A DNA stretch of 64,000 nucleotides, taken from Lolium rigidum. Its lineage: Eukaryota; Streptophyta; Magnoliopsida; Poales; Poaceae. Below the pieces are notes generated by a model that saw only the letters and a list, made by a program, of their open reading frames with translations, searched no databases and was not told where the DNA came from. The stretch covers positions 392,814,249 through 392,878,248 of the forward strand of contig NC_061510.1 of the NCBI RefSeq assembly GCF_022539505.1, given 5' to 3'. Every line of letters begins with the position of its first letter. The first letter of the stretch is position 1. The position numbers and the translations under genes are program-made. Positions 21,001 to 33,000 of the stretch are shown piece after piece.

Positions 21001-24000
21001 GATCAAGGTAAAGCTAATGAGATCTACGACGATTTAGGGTTTTCACCGCATAATCGGATCGTCCTACTCCCGAGGTTGGGCCTCGCGGCCACGCACGGTG
21101 ATCGTAAGCCGATCCTAAACAAGGCCTAAAAACCAACACGAGGTTGATCCCCGGAACATCCTGCTTAGGGCCAACGAACGACACCCTACGTGCCGCTGGA
21201 TCCTCCCCCTTTGTAAGGCCTAACTATTGCAGATATTAAACTAATCCTTGTAGAACAAGGAGCAATCGTAACGGATCAGATCTACTAAACTATGATCAAG
21301 CGGGGTGCCGCCCTACACCTAAGATAGGTGTAAGGGCGGCTAGACATGCAAGGGTTGCACTACGAAAGCATGTAATATGAAGAACAATGCTAACCCTAAC
21401 ATGTCTAAGATAACTACGTTGCTCGCCATCAAAAAGGCTTCGGTACGAGCAACGCATGAACAACGTGGGCAGGCTTGTCGCTGCCTAGATCGCAAGATGC
21501 GATCTAGGCAGCATGGTGCTACCGGTAGAAACCCTCGAGACGAAGGAGTTGGCGATGCGCCGAGATTTGTTTGTGGTTGAACGTTGGTTGTTGTTTATTC
21601 CATAAACCCTAGATACATATTTATAGTCCAGCGGACTTTCTAATGTGGGCGTGCACCAAACCGTGCACGAGTAAGATTCTAACTTCTAAACTAAGATGCG
21701 ATCTAATATGTTACAGATACACGGGCAAACAAGCCCAACTTGGTATAACAGGCCGATTCACGTATTTCCTCTACATATATTCTTCAAGTCCATCTTGATC
21801 GCGGCCCACCTCGACTCGGTCAAATTCCGGTGATAACACATGCCCCCTGGTTTTGGAAATGACATTTCCAAAATCATTATGCTCTTCTTTCGTCGGGTCA
21901 TGTCGTGGCAGAACTGTTGCAGTATCCGTCATCATGATGCCCTGCCTCCTCAACTTCTCCGCGTGACCTGGCAGTTTTTTTTTTTTTTAGGCACCACTTC
22001 CTCGGAAACTGCTGTGGCATTGAACTTCCACTATATCCCCTTTTATTTAACCGCTCCGCACAGTTTATTCCTGCATCTTCTTCGCATTAGCACTCCAAAA
22101 GCCCTCCTGTGCCACCATGTCCTCTTCCTCCCCTGCTTCATCGGATCTTTCCGCCCAGTCCTCTTCGTCTCGCGAGCCGACGCCGGAGCCGAACCCGGCG
22201 GAGGTCCACGCAGCGAACACCCGTCGCGCCATTGCGGCCGGGGAGGAGTCTAGCCATGACTTCTCCCTTTGGTCAGAGGACGACAAGTCCTTGACTGACG
22301 GGGAAAGCGACCTCCGCTTCCTCGCCGATGGGACAGCGGAGGAGGAGAGCGACGACGATCGCTTCTCCTGCGACTTCTCCTCTCCCGAGGAGGAGGAGGA
22401 GGAAGAAGAGGAGGAGGAGGAGGACGACACCTCCTCCGACGAGCCCCGGCCAAGCGGTTCTGCCCTTGGCCGGGAAACCTCAGCGACTTCGACAGTGATG
22501 ATGACGACGCTGACGAAGAAGACGAGGACAACGAAGGCCCGGTCGGCGGCCATTGGAGCGACGACGAGCCTGCCGGGAGTAGCACCGACGGCGGTGACGA
22601 CGGCGATGGCGAGGGCAGCGACGGCCCGTAGATAGGACATCTAGCATAGGACCAGTAGCAGTAGGTAGGGCCATGTATCCCCTAGTGCTTCCTTTTGGGA
22701 GAAATCAGCTCCTTATGTAAGAAATCAATCAATGAAGAACTTTCCCCAATCTGATTTTGCCGATTCCTTTTAGCTTATCTTAGCCGATTCGTCCCCTTTG
22801 CCAATGCGTAACGAGCCGATAGCAACGCAACGGTCCTTCGACATTTACCCTTCCATTCTTCAACTGATGATTCTCTTTCCGGTAGATACTGTGGGATTTC
22901 CAAGCGAGCCCTTACATTTCTCCCACCGGTTTCAGCGATCCTTCTTAGCGAGCGCTCATCATTTCGTGAAGAAGGTTGCAACGGAGATCAGCCGATGGTA
23001 CCCCAATCGGTTCCTCAATAGAGCATCTACCAGGCCTGTTGCCCCCCGAGTCTCAGCAAAGGCAAAACAGAGACGAGGATACACCAATCAGCTGTATGGA
23101 CCAGGGCTTGATTATGTCTGAGGGATGTTCTTATGCAGAGCCAGCCGATTTGCACATAAATCGGCTTCTCAAAGCAGAGAGCCTTCTCAAAGCAGAAAGC
23201 TCGGGGTGAGCTGCCCCCCGAGCTTCTTCAGTTCTTGCCGGCTAGATCGGCTCCTTTCCTTTGGTGGATCTCATACAATCCATCCTTGACCTGATCTGCA
23301 CGTCCAGGCTGCTCTTGGCCTTGTCCTTGGAGGGAGGATCTGAGCCCTTAAACTACTCCATTGTGGAGTTCTTCCATTAAAAACCCTCTTCGTGCTCCAT
23401 TGACCCTCTGATCGTAACAGTTATTCCTCTTGAGTCGATGGCCATGCATCGGCTTTTCATATCCTTAAGTCGATGTCTGCTGCATCGGCTGTGCTCGAAA
23501 ATTTTCGAATTTTCAGAATTTTTTTTTTCACGGCCGACTTGTGCATCGGCCCCCAAACTCCAATATCCATCACCAAAGGATGAGCTATTTCTACTGCATA
23601 TCCTCGCGTTTTATCCACCTGGGTGCCCTCCCCCCCCCGAGTCGATTCTGTCAAGAGAATTGATGGTATCGGCTCTGTTGGATAACATGTCGAACCCAGG
23701 CAAAATGGATGGTGAGGATAATTTTGGCCGATTGCTGGAATCGGCCTCCATGTTGCTTTTTCGATGAAGGTTTGGTAATGTCCCTTCATAAATTTTTGGG
23801 GCCGATCACCAGGATCAGCCTCGCCATGTTTGCTCATTGACGTGTTCTTGCTACTCGTTCAGGCCGGTAGATAAAACCAGCCCAATCTCTGACTTTATCA
23901 TGTTGGTGCGCTTGCTGTCGCCCACCTTGGGTGCATCGTGTAATCGTGGAGCGCTGAGCTTCGTCGGAAGAACGAGCACCATTTTTGTGCCAGCCGATGT

Positions 24001-27000
24001 TTCATCATCGGCTTTCCTTTGCTTGGGGCGCCACTCCATTTTCCGTGGACGACCCTCTTCATCCAGGGTTCGCTGAACCTTCGCAGCCAGATCCGGCCTT
24101 GCTTTCCTCAATGTATGCAAGTATAACCTCTCGGCTTCTTCCAGGCCGCGCAATCGTTGAACCCTGCGTTTCTGGAAACGGCTGAGTCCATCAGGGCACC
24201 ACCTTGGCCGGTGATACCTGTCTTCTTCTTCTCCCTCGTCTTCGAATCTTCGAGATCTTTCAACCGAGGGGACTCAGCTCGTTTGCTCGTGGCGGGAGAG
24301 GCCCTAAGCGCTCGAACACGGACACGTTGGCTGCCTCCTTCTTCTTCCGGTTGCATTACGGGCAATTGCCGATTGTTGGCAATCGGCTCATTCCTGAATC
24401 CCAGCAGTGCCTGAAGAAGGGACAATCCCAGTGCCTGTCCTCGTCGTCTTGCTCCCTTGCCTTTCCCTTGGCACAACGCTCGTGCTCCTCCTCATCGCGA
24501 TTATGCCGACGATGTCTTCTGGCTTCTCTAGCCAAACGGTCTCTTTCATCATCATCGCTGGACCGTCGGCGTTGGTCGTACTGACTCACATACTTGTTGA
24601 GGAGGTGACCAGAGAGAGGTCGCTGATATCTTATGTTCTTCACTTCTCCCTCTGTGACGTAGCGCTTGCCATCTTGGCGGAGCCGATTGCGTGGAGCGGC
24701 TTCCTCTGTATCTTCGTTATGAGAGCAGCTGCCCTCATCTCCATCCTTGCCAGCGTGGTGTCCAAGATCTACCATATTGATTTGGCACGAGAAGTCCGGC
24801 TGGCACCCTCCATGGTAAGTATACTCCACCATGTTTACGGCGGGGAAGGGGTGCGTGTCGACCTTCATGGCGTATTGGTTGAAAATCAACCGTCCGTTTT
24901 CTATCGCCATTTGGATCTGCTGCCGCCACACCCTGCAGTCGTTGGTGGTGTGGGAGAACGTGTTATGCCATTTGCGGTATGGCCTTCCGTTCAGCTCTTG
25001 CACCGTGGGGAACTTGTGGCCTTCGGGTACCTTTATATGCTTCTCCGTGAGTAAGAGATCAAAAATCTGCTCCGTCTTGGTCACGTCGAAGTCGAACCCT
25101 TTTGGAGGGCCTTGTGGCTTCACCCATTTGCAGGTCACGGGGCCCGTCGCTCGAGTCCATTCAGCTACTGCTATCTCCCGATCTCCCGCAGCACCTTCAT
25201 CCTCGTCTGCCTCAACCAGGGTCACCGCACGCTTGAATTTGTCCTGGTAAACATCTGGGTGGCACTGTTCATATGCTGACAACTTTTGCACCATGTGTGC
25301 CAACGAAGGGTAGTCTGCTTGGGAGGCCACGTCCTTGATTGATGATGAGAGACCCACCACCGCCAACTCGACTGCTTCTTTTTCACTTATATGAGCCGAA
25401 AAGCATCGGTTCCTAATGGTCCTGAAGCGCTGGACGTATTCCGCCACTGTCTCCCCGCGCTTCTGTCGTACTTGCGCTAGATCGGCAATGCCAACGTCGG
25501 AAGCCTCTGAGTGATACTGCTCATGGAACTGCTCTTCCAACTGCTTCCAAGTCTGGATGGAGTTTGGTGGTAGCGAGGTGTACCACCCGAAAGCCGATCA
25601 TGTGAGGGACTGTGCGAAGAACCTCACGCGCAACTCGTCTGAAGCTGAGATCGTGCCCAGCTGTGCCAAATATCGGCTCACATGCTCGATGGAGCTGGAC
25701 CCATCTGATCCACTAAACTTCGTGAAGTCCGGGAGCCGATATTTGGGTGGCAGCGGGATCAGTTCGTAGTTGTTGGGGTACGGCTTGGTGTAGCCGAACG
25801 CCTTCCTTTTCGGCATCATACCGAACTGATCTTTCAGAATTGCACAAATCTGATCCGCTGTGATGGCTGAAGGTGTCGAACCCTGAAGATTCGCCGGGGT
25901 GGCATACTTAACCAGCCATGCTTGCTTTTCCGGTTCTGAGCCAACTGCAGGAGCTGGGCTTTGGAGGTTTGTCGGGGTGGCGTACTTAGCCAGCCACGAT
26001 TGCTTCTCAAGATCGGCTCCTGACGTTCCTCCTGCCGTTCCAGAGGCCGCTGATATTGCAGCCTGGTTCGAGAGTGCCCAGGCGTTGCAGTCCCGGTACG
26101 TATGCGCACGCGTATCCGTGCGGGATCTCCTTGGGTGCCTCAGGTAGGACTTGGTAGTCACTAGGATCACCACCCATCTTGTAGACGACATATGCCGATG
26201 AGTTCGGCAGTTCCGGTGCTGCCCAAGCGAACGGCTGGGGCTGGAGCGGCATCTCTCCCTTGAAGGTCCCCAGAGCTGGTCCCGACGGAGAATACCGGTG
26301 GCTCATGATTTCCTGGACGACGCGCAGAGCGACACGCTCCAAAGTGTTCACCAGGCTCTCAGAGTGTTGGTGCAGCGAATGAGCCACCATGTAGTTGATT
26401 TCCTGCCGCAGCGACCTGGTGCGTTCTTCTGACGGGGCGGACAGATCCACTCCATCGAGTGCGCCTTCGGGTGTGAAACCCTTCCACCGACGCCATGGGA
26501 GCGGGTTCGGTGGAAGGAGCCGATGAGTTCGGCTTCAAGGGTTGCCTTGATCTCGTCATGTTTCTTCTTGAGCTCATCGAGCAGATCCTCGTACGTGACC
26601 GGAGTGTCTTCCGCCATCTCGGATGTAGATGGCGATGTTGTGGATGTCGAAGGCTGTCCCACCGGGCGTGCCAGAATGTGTTGACGTCAGAAACCCCCTG
26701 GCGGGCAGAGACGGGCAACACGGTAGAGCCGGGAACAACTAGGGCTGCGGGTGGCCCCAGTCCCTCAGAGCGACGGCCCGCAAAGCCTCCTGGTCGCACG
26801 CGCCGATGCCAACCGCAAGGGCGTGCCACTGACCTATACCTGGTCGGGAAGGTATGGATGATGCCTCGCTTAGTTTCCTACGGGGCACACACGTAAACAT
26901 TAAATACGAGCCTCGATCGGCTCTCGGGTTATCTCGTGAATCGGCTCAAAGAGCCGATCCACCCATGATTCGGACGGGGTGTCCGAATATATGGTGGTCC

Positions 27001-30000
27001 TGCTTGATCAAGGTAAAGCTAATGAGATCTACGACGATTTAGGGTTTTCACCGCATAATCGGATCGTCCTACTCCGGAGTTGGGCCTCGCGGCCACGCAC
27101 GGTGATCGTAAGCCGATCCTAAACAAGGCCTAAAAACTAACACGAGGTTGATCCCCGGAACATCCTGCTTAGGGCCAACGAACGACACCCTACGTGCCGC
27201 TGGATCCTCCCCCCCTTTGTAAGGCCTAACTATTGCGGATATTAAACTAATCCTTGTAGAACAAGGAGCAATCGTAACGGATCAGATCTACTAAACTATG
27301 ATCAAGCGGGGTGCCGCCCCTACACCTAAGATAGGTGTAAGGGCGGCTAGACATGCAAGGGTTGCACTACGAAAGCATGTAATATGAAGAACAATGCTAA
27401 CCCTAACATGTCTAAGATAACTACGTTGCTCGCCATCAAAAAGGCTTCGATGACGAGCAACGCATGAACAACGTGGGCAGGCTTGTGCTTGCCTAGATCG
27501 CAAGATGCGATCTAGGCAGCATGGTGCTTACCGGTAGAAACCCTCGAGACGAAGGAGTTGGCGATGCGCCGAGATTTGTTTGTGGTTGAACGTTGGTTGT
27601 TGTTTATTCCATAAACCCTAGATACATATTTATAGTCCAGCGGACTTTCTAATGTGGGCGTGCACCAAACCGTGCACGAGTAAGATTCTAACTTCTAAAC
27701 TAAGATGCGATCTAATATGTTACAGATACACGGGCAAACAAGCCCAACTTGGTATAACAGGCCGATTCACGTATTTCCTCTACATATATTCTTCAAGTCC
27801 ATCTTGATCGCGGCCCACCTCTGACTCGGTCAAATTCTGGTGATAACAACTTTCCTTTCCGTGATCCATTTTTTCTTAAAATAGTACATTATTATGTAAG
27901 GTTATTGATCATTATTTCAAAGATGTGTGTCTTTGCCCATATTTATTTATTATTCTTTAATATTTTCCCATTTCCTTCAAATTATAATTTCATCTCAAAT
28001 TTTTCTCCATGGCATCTTAATTACTTAAAGCTTACAAAAATGAATCTTCTTTTTAATTTAAGGTTTCTGGTTTCCTAAATATGTTCTTTATTACATAAAA
28101 TTAAAGCTCCATGACATATTAAGCAAAACTTGTTTATTCCTTAGAAATTGTTCATTTTTATAGAAAATGGTTTTTGTCCATACAAGGTGTAGCTTAACAA
28201 AAATCTTCGATATCCATTTGAACTGCAAGAATGCATCATAAATGAACACATGTTTTGTGGTTGACTTCAGAAATCAGATAAAAAAATGGAAGCATACAAC
28301 ACTATTTCTTAGCTGGTTATGGGCATAAATTATTGAAAATTATACAAGCCTACATGTTAATAGACACAAACTGGTTATATCGACATGAATCTGATTATTT
28401 TGTTATGTGACATTTCTCTTAGGCAAAATCTGGTTAATCTAATGAAATTTCTTTATTCCGCGAGAAAATATAAAATGCCGGTTGACATAACTTTTTTGGT
28501 CGGAAAATCTTGTTATTGAATAGGGGCAATCCCAATATTGGCAAGAGGTGTGAAAGTTCTCCTTAGCAGAGCAGTTGGTTATGATTTTATTACCTTCAAC
28601 GTTGACCTTATAATGAAGATGCATGCAGTTCTTTGCAGGATCAGCGGTGGCCGTGTGGAATACAACATCTACACCTTCAAAAGCTTCTTAGCAGAAGATC
28701 AATTGTTAAGATGGGTAACAATATCACACAATTAAAAGTGATGAATAACAAACTATTGAATGGTGCACTCTTCCATGTTAAGTTATTTAAACACTAGACA
28801 TTATATGTTCTTAGTTTCAGCCTAAGACACACATTTTTAGCAAGCAGAATTAATCGCAACTAGTATAAACTATAATAATTTATTTGTTTCTTACAAATTT
28901 AGGCCTCATTTGGCATTGTAGTAACCCAGGTCAACAATAACAACAACATAAAATCCTTTTCCCAAGCAATTCGGGGAAGGCTAGATCTAGAACCCAAAAG
29001 AAACAAAAGAAAACCAAAAATAGGAGAAAGAAACAAGAAACAATTAATGAGCAAATTAAGAATCTGGCACATTGATCACTGATTTCCATGCGGTAATATC
29101 AAGAGTCAAATCTCTAGGTACATTCCAATTCCTCAAGTCTTCTTTTATGCCTCTACCCATGTCAACTTTGATGGTCGTATGACCACTGCTAGTATTTCTC
29201 ATACACTTTAGAATACCACTGTTAATTGTTGCTTCTAAAGGTTTTTATTGGATATATCTGAACCACCTTAATTACTAGGTGTTTCTCATCGATTGGTGTT
29301 ACCCTAGCCTATCATGTATTATGTCATTTCTAATACCGTCCTCTGTTATATGGACACACATTCACCGTATGCGCATCTCGCAACACTCATTCGTTGGTTG
29401 TGTTGTATTTTACTGGTCCAATATTATGCTCCATATAGCATTTAATGTTGTCTTATAGAACTTAAATTTTGCGGAACTTCTTGTCACCAGAATCACGATA
29501 ACAATCCGTGGTTTCATCAATATTTTCCAGACTGAAATTTGTTGTTTGGACGAGCTAACTGAAAGGAAAAATCCAGAGTTCAATCTAGCCAAGAGAAGTA
29601 GTGTAGAAGGCCAGAAGTTACGAAGCGAAACCAGGGGTACCTAGAGGAAGCATCGACGTTGGATATCGGCACCTTCCTTAAGTGTGGCGACTGGGGGCGC
29701 CTATCTTTCATGTAGAATTCCGACGGCGGGGATGTGGCTGGAACGGGGAAGCAACCGACGACGACATGGAAGTGGCTGGAATAATCACGAAGCGGCCGTT
29801 GAGCCTCCCTCCATGCGGTGCTTGTAGTGGCGGTGTCTCTCGCTGATTGTGGGAGCGGCACCTTGGCTCGTTGTGCTCAATTGTCTCGTCAATCTGTTGT
29901 AGCCCATCGATACTCGTCATATTTGAATTCCGAGATGAGGTGGTGTTTTTTTCTTTCCATTTAGCTTATTCATGGTTAGTGGAGAAATATGTTAGTGCTT

Positions 30001-33000
30001 GATCCACACATACTTGTTTGATGGTTTCTTGTCAGTTTGTTTTTCTATCTAGGTTTTGTTTTCGGTTTTAGCCTTGTAAATTATTTTTATCGGGCATGTA
30101 GATGGTTTCGGTTTTTCTATTTTTTATTGGGTTGTTTGTAGCGTCGAAGGACTAGAGAACGACCAAAGTCCGAGTTTTTTTTTTTTGCTTTTAAAGCAGA
30201 AATTCAATTCGGCACACTGGGAGCATATGCTCGCCTCCGGAAAAACATTTTAAAATGTCAAAAAAAATTGAATAAAAATTTCCGCGCTTACGTTTTGACA
30301 TTCTATGTACGTACATCAAGTTTTGCAAAAAAAAAACCAACATTTTTTATAACTTGTGTGAAAAAGACAAAAAAACGTCACGTACACTGTCATTTTTTGC
30401 ACCAAAATTTATCTTTTTTACACGCGACAGTAAAAATGTCAGTTTTCCATGAGACCAATTTGTAAACATGTGGAACTTCAAGATGTACCTATTAAATTTT
30501 ATGTCTGAACTTTTCAACATTTTAAAAATATATTTAAAATAAAATTTAAAAACCAGGAGCATATGCTCCCGGGTGCCAAAACACCACTCCCCTTTTAAAG
30601 CCATTTTCTACTTATATGATGTCGGCTATGTCGCAGTTCTCCACTCCTAATTTTTTAAGGTTTTGCTACCTCTTGAGTGCTAGCTCGGTCAACTTCTGTG
30701 CCGTTCGATCATATATCAATAATCACAGAATTTCTTTAACGAGCAAATTTTTCTAAACGAGAAAATTCACGTTGGTTGTTGTTTTTGTGTATCACGTGAT
30801 GTCACCTAGTGGATCGTGATGGCTTTGCGTGGCCCACTTTTTAGAAGTGGTTGATGATGGGTTTTTTTTTTAATGTGGAATTGCGCATAGATGTTCAATT
30901 GTGCATAATAAGAGCATAATTGCATAATCGCACCTATGGACTTTTTTTATGTGCAATTGAAGATAAGTATATAATTGTGCATGTGCGTGAAATTACACAC
31001 CCACGTGTAATTGCATATATGTGCGAGATATAAACTTTTTATGTTAAATTACACACATTAAACATATACGTGTGAGATTTGAAATTTGTATATAATAATA
31101 TTTTATTTTTTCTCATTTTCTTGGAGTTGCTTGTTTTTGGCACATATGTGTACAATTACACATGATGTGTAATTACATATTTGTGTGTAATTTCAAACTT
31201 TACACGTAACCTCTTTTTTCTATGTTGACTTGTAGGTGGGCTTGTAGGTGGGGGCATTTTCGTCCCGGATGCACCTCCTCCCGCACCCCTCGTAACCCTA
31301 ACCGCCTCCCGTCACCGCTGCCGGTGGTGCCGCCGGGCAAAGACCGCGGGGCGTGGCGGCGGCGGTCCTTCCTCGTGCCGCGCTGGGGACGGCGGCCGGG
31401 ATCCCTCCTCGATGTTGAGGCCGGTTGGACGCGGATGGTGCTGGGCGGCGGCTAGACCTTGGCGCTGCGGCCCCCCGCCTCCCGTCGGCTCCTTGCCGTG
31501 GTACGCCGGTGGTGGGCGGTGGCCAGGTCCTCGATCTGCGCCAATATCCCCCCCCCCCCCGCCTCTCGCCGGTGCGTGGAGGTGATCTTGGGCTTCTCCT
31601 GCGGTACGCGATCGCCTGGGGCAGCAACCTTGGGTTCGACGGTGGAGGCGGTCCTCTTCTTCGCCAAAGATGGTCGGCCTGCGGATGGTGGTGGTGGGTC
31701 TTTCGATCTGTCACCGCATCCCGACGGCAAGGTGGAGAGGGGTGTGCAAGCCGGCGATGGCTGTTGTCGCCGGTGGAGGGATGGCTTTCAGATGCGGTGG
31801 TGCTCAGGGCGTGTGCGGTGTCTCCGGACAACGCGATCTACGCTTGGTGTCTCTGGCAGCACCCGTGGCCAGCCTGGAATGGTCGTTCGCAAGGGTGCCT
31901 GACATGAATAAAGGCGGCGGTCCTAGTGTCTCTCTTGAGTGAAGATGAAGACTTGCATGAGGTTTTCTATTCTCGATCTAGCAGGAGCGTTGAGTTCCAG
32001 AAGGCGCCGCCGGCGAATGTAACAGTGCTTTTTTGCCTGGAGTTTGCTGGATCGGTAGTATTCGGTCTTGCGCACCCATGCTTTTATTTCGGCCGATTGG
32101 TTTTGGAGAGAGCGGTGCGAAGCTCTAGTCGGTGTTGGCATCAAGAGACATTTTTGGTCCATGATGCAGTCAGATGAAGGGAATAACATGAAGGCTGGAG
32201 CGAGGACTAGCTAAGGGAGGTTCAAGTCTCCGCGTTGTTGAGGGACTTTCTTGGTGTCCCGGGCTCCGCAGCAGTGGTATGGAAGTGAGGACGGCAGCAC
32301 GAGTGAAGTTCAGAGTCCTACCTTTCAGGGTGAAAACCCAAGATCTGGCCATAATTGGTTGTGCCTAGGAATGACCTTGTTGGAGGCATTGTTTTGAGAG
32401 CGGGGACTATCTTCAGGGTGAAAACCTAAGATCTTTGGTCTGGCAACGACGGTGCTGGTGCACCGTTTCCTTCTTGGAAGCGTCGTTTTTGGAGATTCTG
32501 TATTTCAGGTGTTGGCTTGGTGGTGGTTGTATTGTTGTAGCTAAGCCTAGGATGCTATAGCGGGATTTTTGTTTCTTAGTTTTCTTTTATTTTTTGGTTG
32601 TGTGCATCCGTACAGCCATTAGGGTGTTGCGTTGTTGCAGAGGTTAGGTGTAATTGGTATCTTATGATATTAATATATTCCCTTTATCGGCAAAAAAGGT
32701 GGGCTTGTAGTTGTTATTTGGCTTCTAATAACATGCAAGTGCATCTAAGCTGATATTTGTATTCGTAATTACACACACTTTGTTCAGATGTGCATTTTGA
32801 TTTTCTTTTTACAGTTTTACTAAACGTGTATATAATTGCAGCAGCCAGTCACTTGGTCTTATCTACACATTGAGGGGGCCTTGCCTCATCCTTCCTGCCC
32901 ACACCTTCATTCTTTTCCTCCTCTGATCTTAGAAAGCATACCAATCTTTAATTCTTTATCCATTAGCAACAAGAGCAGCGCAATCTATCGGCATTGATGA

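Larger units (their letters stand above)
20673..27848 (-). mobile_element. Gypsy-type LTR retrotransposon (gag remnants plus antisense ORF) in intron 2
   Basis: A 7176-bp element with LTRs 20673-21838 and 26679-27848 (TGTTGACG...GATAACA on plus), flanked by ACTTT (20668-20672 and 27849-27853). On the minus strand the order is 5' LTR (right), primer site 26656-26673, gag, a start-of-protease linker, then a polypurine tract (complement of CATGCCCCCTGG at 21839-21850). Reverse transcriptase and integrase are absent, so it is a deletion derivative. An ORF in the opposite orientation lies between gag and the 3' LTR, an arrangement reported for plant Tat-lineage Gypsy elements. LTRs are near identical apart from about 15 small differences, so the insertion is recent. 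It is in the same orientation as the host gene. Confidence 0.9.

Noticed and set aside
22065..22640. 191-codon minus-strand ORF rich in Ser/Val
   Set aside because: It is the complement of the acidic GAG-codon repeats of the antisense ORF; long open frames there are a composition effect.
31298..31907. Several overlapping ORFs in the GC-rich retroposon
   Set aside because: Open in multiple frames on both strands because of CCG-rich composition. No domain or consistent codon pattern.
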